Assembly (NCBI GenBank): GCA_963556195.1
Contig: OY744522.1
Location: 37,137,983 to 37,201,982, forward strand
Reading direction: 5' to 3'
DNA: 64,000 nucleotides
DNA from: Sepiola atlantica
Lineage: Eukaryota; Mollusca; Cephalopoda; Sepiida; Sepiolidae
The translations under genes and the position numbers were made by a program. Of this stretch, positions 1-9,872 are shown piece after piece. The notes under the pieces are model-generated. The model saw only the letters and a list, made by a program, of their open reading frames with translations. It was not told where the DNA came from and did no database searches. How positions within the stretch are numbered: the first letter of the stretch is position 1; every line of letters starts with the position of its first letter.

Positions 1-1783
1 ATTATCCCTCCCAAGGAAGAGGTAATCCCTGGGAGGATGGTCTCATGACAACAGAACAGATACTACATTATCCCTCCCAAGGAAGAGGTAATCCCTGGGA
101 GGATGGTCTCATGACAACAGAACAGATACTACATTATCCCTCCCAAGGAAGAGGTAATCCCTGGGAGGATGGTCTCATGACAACAGAACAGATACTACAT
201 TATCCCTCCCAAGGAAGAGGTAATCCTTGGGAGGATGGTCTCATGACAACAGAACAGATACTACATTATCCCTCCCAAGGAAGAGGTAATCCCTGGGAGG
301 ATGGTCTCATGACAACAGAACAGATACTACATTATCCCTCCCAAGGAAGAGGTAATCCCTGGGAGGATGGTCTCATGACAACAGAACAGATACTACATTA
401 TCCCTCCCAAGGAAGAGGTAATCCTAGGGAGGATGGTCTCATGACAACAGAACAGATACTACATTATCCCTCCCAAGGAAGAGGTAATCCCTGGGAGGAT
501 GGTCTCATGACAACAGAACAGATACTACATTATCCCTCCCAAGGAAGAGGTAATCCTTGGGAGGATGGTCTCATGACAACAGAACAGATACTACATTATC
601 CCTCCCAAGGAAGAGGTAATCCCTGGGAGGATGGTCTCATGACAACAGAACAGATACTACATTATCCCTCCTAAGGAAGAGGTAATCCCTGGGAGGATGG
701 TCTCATGACAACAGAACAGATACTACATTATCCCTCCCAAGGAAGAGGTAATCCTTGGGAGGATGGTCTCATGACAACAGAACAGATACTACATTATCCC
801 TCCCAAGGAAGAGGTAATCCCTGGGAGGATGGTCTCATGACAACAGAACAGATACTACATTATCCCTCCCAAGGAAGAGGTAATCCTTGGGAGGATGGTC
901 TCATGACAAAAGAACAGATACTACATTATCCCTCCCAAGGAAGAGGTAATCCCTGGGAGGATGGTCTCATGACAACAGAACAGATACTACATTATCCCTC
1001 CCAAGGAAGAGGTAATCCTTGGGAGGATGGTCTCATGACAACAGAACAGATACTACATTATCCCTCCCAAGGAAGAGGTAATCCCTGGGAGGATGGTCTC
1101 ATGACAACAGAACAGATACTACATTATCCCTCCCAAGGAAGAGGTAATCCTTGGGAGGATGGTCTCATGACAACAGAACAGATACTACATTATCCCTCCC
1201 AAGGAAGAGGTAATCCCTGGGAGGATGGTCTCATGACAACAGAACAGATACTACATTATCCCTCCCAAGGAAGAGGTAATCCCTGGGAGGATGGTCTCAT
1301 GACAACAGAACAGATACTACATTATCCCTCCCAAGGAAGAGGTAATCCCTGGGAGGATGGTCTCATGACAACAGAACAGATACTACATTATCCCTCCCAA
1401 GGAAGAGGTAATCCCTGGGAGGATGGTCTCATGACAACAGAACAGATACTACATTATCCCTCCCAAGGAAGAGGTAATCCTTGGGAGGATGGTCTCATGA
1501 CAACAGAACAGATACTACATTATCCCTCCCAAGGAAGAGGTAATCCTTGGGAGGATGGTCTCATGACAACAGAACAGATACTACATTATCCCTCCCAAGG
1601 AAGAGGTAATCCCTGGGAGGATGGTCTCATGACAACAGAACAGATACTACATTATCCCTCCCAAGGAAGAGGTAATCCTTGGGAGGATGGTCTCATGCCA
1701 ACAGAACAGATACTACATTATCCCTCCCAAGGAAGAGGTAATCCTTGGGAGGATGGTCTCATGACAACAGAACAGATACTACA
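1..1783 (-). repeat. 66-bp satellite array with a U2 snRNA-like core
   Basis: Twenty-seven consecutive units, spaced exactly 66 bp (the ATG of the unit recurs from 45 to 1761 with no indel); the array continues past the left edge. Each unit carries ACAGAACAGATACTACA, the reverse complement of the U2 snRNA segment that contains the branch-point-recognition GUAGUA. Next to it lies a hairpin: CCTCCCAAGG, about ten bases of loop, then CC(C/T)TGGGAGG. Units differ mostly at one C/T site, plus a few private changes (426, 672, 907, 1696). Because 66 is a multiple of 3, a 22-residue repeat reads open on the plus strand, broken only by the TAA at 672. That frame is best taken as a by-product of period, not a gene. 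U2 derivation rests on my knowledge of the conserved U2 5' end; satellite status is directly visible. Confidence 0.9.
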
Positions 1784-1975
1784 CCCCACTCACAAGAAAA
1801 AAGGGAGAAGGTTATCCTCGGGAGGATGGTATCATAACCACAGAACATATACTACACTACCCCCCCCCTTTCATATAGCAGTGAAACTTAGTAGAATAGT
1901 ACAATTAATAGAAGTAATAGTATAGTTTCGGTTTCAGACAGACAGATACCAAATCTCTATTAGTAATAGATATAC
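1784..1975 (-). repeat. Degenerate satellite monomer plus family tail
   Basis: Right flank of the array. One decayed monomer keeps GGGAGGATGGTATCAT and ACAGAACATATACTACAC. After a C run comes a segment with AGTAATAGTATAGTTTCGG and a CAGACAGACAGATACC-like stretch. The same tail recurs at 24.24-24.42 kb and 40.15-40.25 kb, so monomer plus tail looks like a dispersed element from which the array could have expanded. Confidence 0.7.
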
Positions 1976-2329
1976 GTGTGGTAGCATTCACTTCGGTCAG
2001 GTTGAACTGACTTCATCCTTGTGTGCACCACATCTCGAAACATAGTAGCTCACGCACTGTGGTTTTGGACAAGGTCGCATGAGACGGCTAACCACTCATG
2101 ATTCCACCGCCAAAGACCAACCACTTGTCGGCCAGAGAATTTTCACTTGCCATGAAAAAAAGTTTCTTTTGGAATTGTTTAAGGGGAAGGAATCAAATAG
2201 ACGTGCAATACCGATTTTCCTGCAACTGCTGTTTTGACAGCTCTTTTAATCCAGACAGAACCACGAGACATTTATTTAACGCCTACCCACAATAGGAGTA
2301 TGTGACACAAGGTCGGAAAGTGGGATTTG
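1976..2329. other. Unassigned spacer
   Basis: Mixed-composition DNA with a short open frame (2098-2295, plus) that has no recognisable motif. No RNA gene or repeat was recognised. Confidence 0.4.
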
Positions 2330-2606
2330 AAAAGAAGATGAGCACTCTGGCCATTAAAAATTGCTCGGGGCAGCCCCGTCGGCATTCCCTGGTAGGGGCG
2401 CCTCAGGCAGTAAGCAATAAACTTATTCCTCCCCAAAGAGAGGAGGCAAAGCCTGGGAGGGTGGACCTCCTAGAACTGCACGGGACAGACCCATAGACCG
2501 GCGTAAATCAAGCCCCGAAGGCCAAGACAATACCAGTCTATGGGGTGCAGTATCCATCGGAACAGATACTACACTTTGATCCTAATCAAAAGGCCGAGAA
2601 AGACCG
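2330..2606 (-). repeat. Composite repeat ending in a U2 snRNA-like 5' end
   Basis: On the minus strand, 2600 down to 2559 reads TTCTCGGCCTTTTGATTAGG followed by ATCAAAGTGTAGTATCTGTT, nearly the canonical U2 5' end (stem-loop I and the branch-recognition region). The adjoining 2380-2460 stretch (GTCGGCATTCC, CAATAAAC, GAGGAGGC) resembles 20.01-20.09 kb, so it belongs to a dispersed family. The Sm site and the 3' stem-loops of U2 were not seen, so this is a repeat or pseudogene and not a functional U2 gene. Confidence 0.7.
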
Positions 2607-4847
2607 AGACGGAACTTGATAATCCTGTTGCCTCCACACTAGTTTACTGGCCGGCCAACAATTTTGCTGTTTGCACTGCAACTGTTGGTGTTAGTTTCCC
2701 TTTGTTTTGAGACTATATCTTATTTTATTTGAATTTAATGCTGGTTAAGAGGCAAATGCAAGTGTTACATGCAAAAACTGGTCTATTTCTTCATTGAAAG
2801 AAAAAGTTTCCGAATAAGACAATGTTGCACGTTGATCTATGAAACTTCCAAATCACACTCATGATGAAGCAGTTGACAACATATCAGTGCACCAACTATC
2901 ACGATACGACCAACTATAGAAGAGGTACTTTCCAACGCACAAACTGCTTCTGTTACATAAATTTACATGTGGCAAAGTTGTACATTGCAAATATTGCAAA
3001 ACCTTTGACTCACTCTTGTCTCGTATCAATTCAAGAGGTTTCATTTTGGTCAACTAGTATAACAGAAAGAAAATGACAAAATAGCATATGTAACCAGATA
3101 GATTCCTGCCACATAGCATGTGGTACTATTGTGCCATTCTGGTCGGTAGTCACATTTCCCATTCGGAGCAGTGATTGACCATTTTATTGAACCCACGTTG
3201 TGTTTAGATCCTCAAGATCTTGTAGCTTGCTGCCTGTCTGAATGGGTAATAACCGGTTGCATTAGACATTAGTCATTACTGCTCTGCAAAGAATCATTTT
3301 GCCTTCGGAACGAGGAACTATTGTAGCTGAAATTTGAACACTTGATAAAAAGTAGACAATACATCTTTTATAAAAATAGTATTTATTTTCTCACTGCATT
3401 TTTAAAACCAACAAAGCTATCAAATAATCCATGCTGGGAAATGCATCTGGTTTATGTGACGATTTCTTTACTGCCCGTTCCTTCTCATGATGACAAAAAA
3501 GAAAGAGAAATCAACAAAAAAGAAAGCGAGAAAGAACAAAAGTCATCCGTGGCCGTTTACCCATTGACCCCACGCCCCAGCCGGTCGCTGGAAGCTGCCA
3601 TTACTAGCTTGCAGGTGGTTTGACCTTTAGCTTTACAGTATTAATTAACCTGGGTTATTTTGACAACAAGTTCTGATTGACAGCCAACACGGGTCTGTTT
3701 AAATCAGGTACAACAATGTTTTAGTTGAGAAAATAGTGTTATCTGCGTCAACCCCAAGTTTGGTCCAAGGCTGTGTAAAAAGAGCACCTATCATTGACTT
3801 GCACCACAAGGCCATATAATGCAACTATACAGTCACCGGCCGTTTGGTGGTTCGAGTGGGTCATGTTCCCCGCAATTTATGTTTTGAAGAAGTCTAAATT
3901 TTCAGACCATTATCTTAGTTATCAAGAGACAGCACTACACGTTCTACAATGATACAGATGAAAACATTAAAAACAGTCAATATTATTAAGTAGCACATGA
4001 AGATCTTGATAACCAACAGGAAAAAAAGGCAAAAGTATACGATGTATCCTCTTCTTACTCCTAAAAATTATATTTTTGAATTTAAATTATAAATTTTTCG
4101 GAATACTATTGTTATAGCACTAAATTTTAAGATTAAAATTCTTTTTCTTACATTACTTGTCCAAGTTTTAGAGGTAGGGGTAGGGGTGGGACAGTTAAAC
4201 ATAAAATACCCCCCCCCCCCCACCACCACCAACCACACTTGGGTATTAAGCTAAAAAAATTTCGTCTACAAGCGCTACGTTTTCAGAATTTCGAGCAGGG
4301 TGGGGTGGCAGTTTATGTTAAACGTTCCCCCCCCACACACACACACCTACACGTTGAACAGTGATTTTTTAACAGATTTTGTAATAATCTGAGGATTTAT
4401 TGTTCAATCGATAAAATTAATCCGAAGATTAAAATAAAAATAAAAAAGATTAAAGACAAATGTTGTAGCAGCCGCATATTTTGATGGACTATTTTCTTTT
4501 GATGTAAAGAGACAGGTTTTACCACTGAGTAATTGGCCCATCGACCAATCGGATGTCTTGGCATAGGAATACAATTTTTTGGATTAGTCCTTCTCGTGCC
4601 GATGCAAGTTGTTTCCTGACTAGCAAGGTGAATCGAGAGAGTCGTACGAATCAGATGTTTTCTGTGGCCGGTTTTTCAAACTCACCAGCACAGGATGGAA
4701 TCTACAAGGATGCGTGATGGCCCCTTTTTTTACAAAGATTGACTATTAACTGTTTTTAATTCCCTTTCAGCTCTGCCAAAATAAACAGTATTTTCTGTTA
4801 ATCTTCAATTTTGTTGTCTGCTTTTTCGTCTATGAATCGGATGGACA
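2607..4847. other. Gene-free AT-rich DNA
   Basis: Only short open frames without motifs (e.g. 2859-3076, 3342-3623). Poly-C runs occur near 4210 and 4330, and low-complexity A/T from 4040 to 4480. No gene or known repeat recognised. Confidence 0.5.
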
Positions 4848-4856
4848 TTTTATCTA

Positions 4857-6878
4857 ATCATTTTTATTAGATGAGAAAAAAAAAACAAACAAACAATAAG
4901 GCTTGAAACAATTGTCAGAGAAAGAAAGAGAGAGTCAACAGATGACGATTAGAACGGAAGTGACGCCGCCGTTACTGACATAGCGTTGCCACGAACGATA
5001 GCCAGGGAGATGCGTTGGAACAACCAGGCTGACTCACGGGGCTCGTGCCTAGACGTTGAAATCCTCCGTCCAATGTCCTGAAAAAATTTAACAGTCTCGG
5101 GGCCAAGCACACCCGACGTTTCCACTGAAATTGGTTGGAAGACGAAACGGTCAGTGAGCGAGCTATATTTTCCGCGCTTCCTTGTTTCGGCGAGCAGAGC
5201 CGCCGTGCCGGGCTTCACCGCGGATTCTGCAATCCTTGCTGGTGAAAAGGAGTCAGAACAAGTGGCGTCCCAGATCAGCGGCTTTCCGGCTCGGAAAGCA
5301 AACACAGTCATCCCGTCAGGCCTGCGACCATCGCCCCTGTCCAGGCCGACTGGTTCAAGGACTAATGCAAAACCTGCTGAGTCAAGACCTCGCCTGACTA
5401 CGTCGTTAAGGGCAGAGTGGCAAGGCAGGCGACCTGCACTAAATCGACAAGAAAGAGGATGCAGGGCAAACTCGTCAACGACCTGCCCACAGTGACACCG
5501 GTGTGGGTGGCACAACTGGAGTCCCAGCCGTTGTGAGATAGTGATCCGGATAGTGTCATTGTCCAAGAGGGTTCCAAGTGTCGCCGAAGGGATGGCACTG
5601 AGCCAAGCACCGCTGTAAGGTGAAGCCGACGCTTTTAGGCAGGCAACTCTATGCTGGTTACTGCTACGGACGAGTTCGGCAAACATGGATTGACATTGAA
5701 TGTCGTCCCAGGACGACTGATGTATGAGATCGGGTGGTTGCTGAAGGTTTGTTGACGTCCATGTTGACAAAACGGCTGTCAAAAGATCTGAAGATGGGGA
5801 TTCGAGATATGAGGAGAGAATCTCGTCAATGAGACCTGCCGAAGCGTGAGTCGAGGAAGCAGTATCGGTTGCAGAGCGCAAACCAAGGCCACCGAACCGA
5901 AACGGCGAAGTGATCTGGCGGCAACCGGTGTCGTCAAAATTTTCATTACAAATTTCACTGGCCGAGCGACGTAAAATTTTGTCAAAATTTTCCAGAAGTT
6001 CGACTTTGTTGTAACATGGAGCACTTCTCAGTGTGAATAAAAGTCTGAGCATTGCAAAACCGTTTTGCAGCAGGAACAGTGCTGCATGAGCGTCGATCAT
6101 GTTGAGGCGCTCTGCCATTGACTCTAGCTTTATAGACTTGTCTTGTAGGGATGCAGCTACACCTTTAGAGCAGATAGGCGACCCAAGAATTATTATGTTG
6201 TCCCGTTCAGTTATTGAGACGGATCCCAGGGCGAGTCGTAGGCCATCTATTCCCTGTTGAAACTCTACGGTGGAACAGTTCAAGTTGATTATTTCAGATT
6301 TGTTAGGGTTAACTAACAAACCAATTTCAGTCAGAGCTGGGACGATCCGTTCAATGTTGTGGAGCACCGAATCGATAGAGCCGCCTAAAGTGACGTTGTC
6401 AAGATACCAAATGTTGATCGGTGTCGAGGAAGATTGGGCAATGTCGTCGACGGCCAGAGAAAAAAGGAGGGGGCCCATTGGGTCGCCTTGCTGGACGCCT
6501 GTAGCCGACGTGATAGAGTTGTTTCCGCACAATAAGAGACTGGGTTCAGCGTAAGTTGTGTGGGCAAGACGGTAGATGTTAGGGACCCGACGATGGCACA
6601 CGTTAAGAAAATGATCTCTGTGCACCGTGTTGAAGGCATTTGTCATATCTAACTTAACTAGTATGGTGCCTTTCTTGCTGAAATTGAATGCTGCTCTGAT
6701 GGAATGAGCTGCAGCCTCGCAGCCCATTGGGACACCGACGCCCAGTTGAACTGGTTGAAATTCGGGCGATAGATGTTTTGACGCCTCAAAACAGACAACT
6801 TTGAAGGCGAGTCTGCGGAAGGTGTTACCGACAGCTATCGGGTGTATCCCACCGCATTTTTTGCGAAGAGCAGTCAAG
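4857..6878 (-). mobile_element. 5'-truncated non-LTR retrotransposon of the restriction-like-endonuclease type
   Basis: The copy is bounded by the direct repeat TTTTATCTA (4848-4856 and 6879-6887), a likely target-site duplication. It is truncated at the start of the reverse transcriptase fingers: two codons before the frame opens there is a stop. The 3' part after the stop codon is about 90 bp, with a T-rich stretch and AATAAA-like sequence on the minus strand but no clean poly(A) tail. Flanking DNA on both sides matches a 38-bp minisatellite, so the element sits inside or beside that array. Confidence 0.75.
4949..6877 (-). CDS. Reverse transcriptase / restriction-like endonuclease (retrotransposon pol, 5'-truncated)
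   Basis: An open frame of 642 codons begins at TTG, not ATG, because the natural N-terminus is missing. Residues 1-25 match the first RT block (GGIHPIAVGNTFRRLA). Motif A is LVKLDMTNAFNTV (73-85, Asp77), motif B GVQQGDPMGPLLFSLAV (127-143), motif C WYLDN (157-161). The usual motif C is YxDD, so the second Asp is replaced by Asn161 (codon AAC at 6395-6397), probably impairing catalysis. Near the C-terminus a C-x-C...H-x3-C knuckle (461-477) is followed by RPD (519-521), WDATCSD (536-542) and KY (570-571), the layout of a PD-(D/E)XK restriction-like endonuclease as in R2/R4/NeSL/Hero-type elements. The clade is not certain. The frame is otherwise intact and visibly GC-richer than its surroundings. 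It acts in target-primed reverse transcription; no host role is implied. Confidence 0.85.
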   Translation of the reverse strand: MTALRKKCGGIHPIAVGNTFRRLAFKVVCFEASKHLSPEFQPVQLGVGVPMGCEAAAHSIRAAFNFSKKGTILVKLDMTNAFNTVHRDHFLNVCHRRVPNIYRLAHTTYAEPSLLLCGNNSITSATGVQQGDPMGPLLFSLAVDDIAQSSSTPINIWYLDNVTLGGSIDSVLHNIERIVPALTEIGLLVNPNKSEIINLNCSTVEFQQGIDGLRLALGSVSITERDNIIILGSPICSKGVAASLQDKSIKLESMAERLNMIDAHAALFLLQNGFAMLRLLFTLRSAPCYNKVELLENFDKILRRSASEICNENFDDTGCRQITSPFRFGGLGLRSATDTASSTHASAGLIDEILSSYLESPSSDLLTAVLSTWTSTNLQQPPDLIHQSSWDDIQCQSMFAELVRSSNQHRVACLKASASPYSGAWLSAIPSATLGTLLDNDTIRITISQRLGLQLCHPHRCHCGQVVDEFALHPLSCRFSAGRLPCHSALNDVVRRGLDSAGFALVLEPVGLDRGDGRRPDGMTVFAFRAGKPLIWDATCSDSFSPARIAESAVKPGTAALLAETRKRGKYSSLTDRFVFQPISVETSGVLGPETVKFFQDIGRRISTSRHEPRESAWLFQRISLAIVRGNAMSVTAASLPF

Positions 6879-6890
6879 TTTTATCTACTT

Positions 6891-7105
6891 GTTTTGAACA
6901 TGGAGTCAGATGGACATTTTATCTAATTGTTTTGAACATGGAGTCAGATGGACATTTTATCTAATTGTTTTGAACATGGAGTCAGATGGACATTTTATCT
7001 AATTGTTTTGAACATGGAGTCAGATGGACATTTTATCTAATTGTTTTGAACATGGAGTCAGATGGACATTTTATCTAATTGTTTTGAACATGGAGTCAGA
7101 TGGAC
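6891..7105. repeat. 38-bp minisatellite
   Basis: Five full units and one partial unit of 38 bp, each with TTTTGAACATGGAGTCAGAT and GGACATTTTATCTAATT. A diverged piece of the same unit lies beyond the retrotransposon at 4835-4858, so the array was probably the insertion target. Confidence 0.9.
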
Positions 7106-7329
7106 CGTCGATCACAACCAAACTTTAATTATAATGGATATGGATATCCAATTACCCCTCATTCATAAACCATTTTTTATATCGCGTCTCAACCCGTTTC
7201 GTGTCATTTAATATGGAATTCAGTCATTTTGATGAAGGTTTTTACGCTTCAGCTTCTTAACATCTTCAAATAGATAGAGTTGAAAAACGACTTCACAATC
7301 TAGTGGGGATGGTCTCTTCTGTTCTCCAA

Positions 7330-7355
7330 CTAACCCTAACCCTAACCCTAACCCC
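7330..7355. repeat. Short interstitial telomeric repeat
   Basis: About four CTAACC units, the animal TTAGGG telomere motif. They abut the LINE fragment beginning at 7356. A shorter degenerate run lies at about 10658-10682. Confidence 0.8.
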
Positions 7356-7660
7356 TTGTCTCACCGAAGAGACGTTGCTAGTATTTCTTTACTCTATCGT
7401 TATTTCCATGGAAAGTGCTTGACTGAGCTCCAATCTCTCGTACATCTTTGTAAAACTTTCACAGCAAGAACTTCTTATCTGTGGAACACGTTTCCACAAG
7501 ACTGCTTCCCTGAGGACATGTCGTCTTCAAATCTAATGGTAATGAACACTTCTCATAAGTCAGTAAACCTTATCCTCGAGTGGCTTTTAAACTTGAAAAG
7601 AAGATTCATTTGTTTTTGTAGACATTTTGTAAAGTCTGCAGACGATAGATTATAGTTAAC
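7356..7660 (+). pseudogene. LINE (CR1/Jockey-type) ORF2 C-terminal fragment
   Basis: The frame reads HRRDVASISLLYRYFHGKC, then KTFTARTS and YLWNTFPQDCFPED. These match the conserved C-terminal tail of invertebrate LINE polymerases (HRRDVASLSLxYRYxxGKC ... LWNSLPxxxFP), where the protein ends after the RT domain. A segment between TARTS and YLWN is missing compared with the related copy at 57.3 kb. Only the 3' end is present, as expected for a 5'-truncated insertion. Function lost. Confidence 0.7.
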
Positions 7661-7949
7661 CCTTAGATGGGACCCTGACAAGTACTGTAAGGGTGTTATT
7701 GCGATAATGGTGATCATTAAGGGTCACTATTTGGCAATTGCTAAATTCACCTTAGTATTGCCTAAATGGATGAAATATAGACGACGGTTGTGTCTTTGGG
7801 TATACATAGACCCACGATAACAATTAATGTTATAAATGGACAAAAAATGCATGTTATGAATAAAATTGATAAAAACTTTGTTAATGAACAAAACATAAAT
7901 ATATTTGCAAATTTACAAATGAGTGAAATATATTTTGTGCGAGATGATT

Positions 7950-8350
7950 GTTAATGTTCGTGTCCGAGTCAGAAGGATAACCCACTGCAATATGGCAGCA
8001 TTTATCGACATTGAGGTATAAGTCCCATTCAATAGACTATTTCCAGGCACGTTTAAGGTGAGACTTCAGATTGTCTATGGGCTACTAATTTGACATCATC
8101 TGCAAATAGGAGCATGTTTCCACCAATCACTTCCGGCATGTTGTTTATATACAGTAAATACAGAATAGGACCCAGCATGAAGCAGCCTTGGGGAACACCA
8201 CTGTAAGAACCCATCTCAGATGACAGACTGACATTTATCTGAACCCTGTATGTACTATACCAGGAAAAGAACCTTATCTACTCTATAACCGATTCATGGA
8301 GGACATAGGTGTTGAGTTTATATAGAAGCGGATGAGTAGGTCTGCTGTGT
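7950..8350 (-). pseudogene. LINE reverse transcriptase fragment (CR1/Jockey type)
   Basis: Minus-strand translation gives SGVPQGCFMLGPILYLLYIN (motif B region), then LLFADDVKLVAHRQS (motif C, FADD), then in a shifted frame LKSHLKRAWK, a TAG stop, SIEWDLYLNVDKCCHIAVG. This is the palm of a LINE polymerase with at least one frameshift and one stop. Upstream, LYKLNTYVLHESVIE and FFSWYSTYRVQINVS extend the match to about 8350. It directly abuts the gag-protease remnant. Confidence 0.8.
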
Positions 8351-8374
8351 CTTCCGGTTCGTCGCGGTTCGGAT

Positions 8375-9830
8375 GGTTAGGTAGTGATAAACCCGCATTT
8401 TTCTTTAGCCAGTGTAATTTTTCCATTTAGTGTCTGGACATTGGGCTGTGTAGTCCTAACGGGTTGCTCAGGGATGTGAGCTCCAAGTATAGTGTCATCA
8501 GCTGGGATCCCGCATGTAGGAGCTGGCAGCGTTGCTGCTGTGTGGATTGTCTGACCGGACACAAGTGTGCGTCTAAATTCAATCATTGTGTCCTGGTTGT
8601 TGACTACATATGAATTAAGTGTGCTGTGACCTAAGATGTCTTGGACGAGTAGGATCGGTATGGTGGAGGTTGTCACACGCTGACCCCTTTACAATTTGGT
8701 GAATCACGTTGGCCAATACTGATATCACAGTTTAGGACGGTGATGCACCCATTTATTCCTTTTATGAGGGCGTCGGACGGAAGAATGTGTTTTTTTGCTT
8801 CTTCGGGCAGTAGAGAGATTGGCACAATATAGGTGGAACAGCCAGAGTCTAGCATTGCTACGTCAGAGAAGGTGGTGCTCTCGACGGTGAAAGTGGTTCT
8901 GACGAATGGAGACTGCCGCTTAGAATGTTGTTGGACATTGAACAGGTGATGGTGAGAGTGCTGGACAGAGTGGCGAGCCATCACGCCTCGTCTTGTCCGT
9001 ACCGAAAATCCAGATCAATGATGGTGGGTGCTTCGTCATCCATGGTTGCGATGTGAGCCTGTGCGAGAGGTGGGTGTCGGTATTTGCAGTTGCGCCCGTG
9101 AAAACATGGGTGTCCTAGTGTATAGTTTCTGCAGATGGCGGATTCAAAATTCCGGTTGCCATTTCTGCGTGTCTGATTGTATCCTTGATTGGCATTGTGA
9201 GATGTGTCGGATTTGGTTTGCACTCCTGAGTGGGAGAAGTGTCTGCCTGTGTTTGGTAATTGTCGCCTTGGTCTGACTAGCATTTTGTGTTGTTGATTTG
9301 ATCGGTATGGTTTGTGTGTGTAGTATGTGATGGTATCATGACTGGTGGTCTCGTCTGTTTCGATACCATGATCTAGGTATTGTTGGCCTCGCTTGCTATA
9401 CCGCCAGCTGTGTAATTGTTTGGACGAGATGGGGATATATGTCTGGTGTCCAGGCTTTGACTTTTTCGCTCATTAACATCACACCCATGATCGAGAAGAC
9501 AGTGTTCACCGATATATCTGTACCATTGTCCGCCTTGTGTTTGGTCCTTATATGGACGGCGGCCTCTCTAATTGTGTTTTCGAGCCGCCGAGCGAAATCT
9601 GTTAATTTTTCGCCGGCTTGCTGTTGTAGGTCCCAATCTCAGCTAAGATGCTGGAAGTTGATCATCTGGCTGCTGTGCGTGGTTACCAGGTAGGTCGTCA
9701 GCTGTTTGAAGGTGGATGTATCGTTCTTGGAGTCCAACATCTGCTGGAAAATGCCTTGGTTTCTAGCTGCAATTGTTTTCACATTTCTGTGACTGCGTTC
9801 CATGATGATATTCCTGGACAAAATGTAAGT
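8375..9830 (-). pseudogene. Retroelement gag-protease remnant with a CCCH zinc finger
   Basis: Reading 9830 to 8375 on the minus strand in several frames: a Gag-like helical region (KTIAARNQGIFQQML, then GEKLTDFARRLENTIREA); a basic linker; a finger beginning CRNYTLGHPC with exact C-x8-C-x5-C-x3-H spacing (near 9110); an aspartic protease active site AMLDSGCSTYIV (about 8850); and ILLVQDILGHSTLNSY, which resembles the C-terminal retropepsin motif. Stops and frame changes near 9640, 9400 and 8676 break it, so it is a dead copy. No reverse transcriptase, integrase or LTR was found beside it. The order Gag-finger-protease fits an LTR-type retrotransposon. The family is uncertain because Gag normally carries CCHC knuckles, not a CCCH finger. 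Confidence 0.65.
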
Positions 9831-9872
9831 ACCCTATCCTACCTCAAACTACGCGCCAGACAAATACGGACC

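Noticed and set aside
45..1925. Long plus-strand frames made of a 22-residue repeat
   Set aside because: They follow from the 66-bp period (a multiple of 3). One unit has an in-frame TAA, the units vary as DNA and not as codons, and the U2-like signal is on the other strand.
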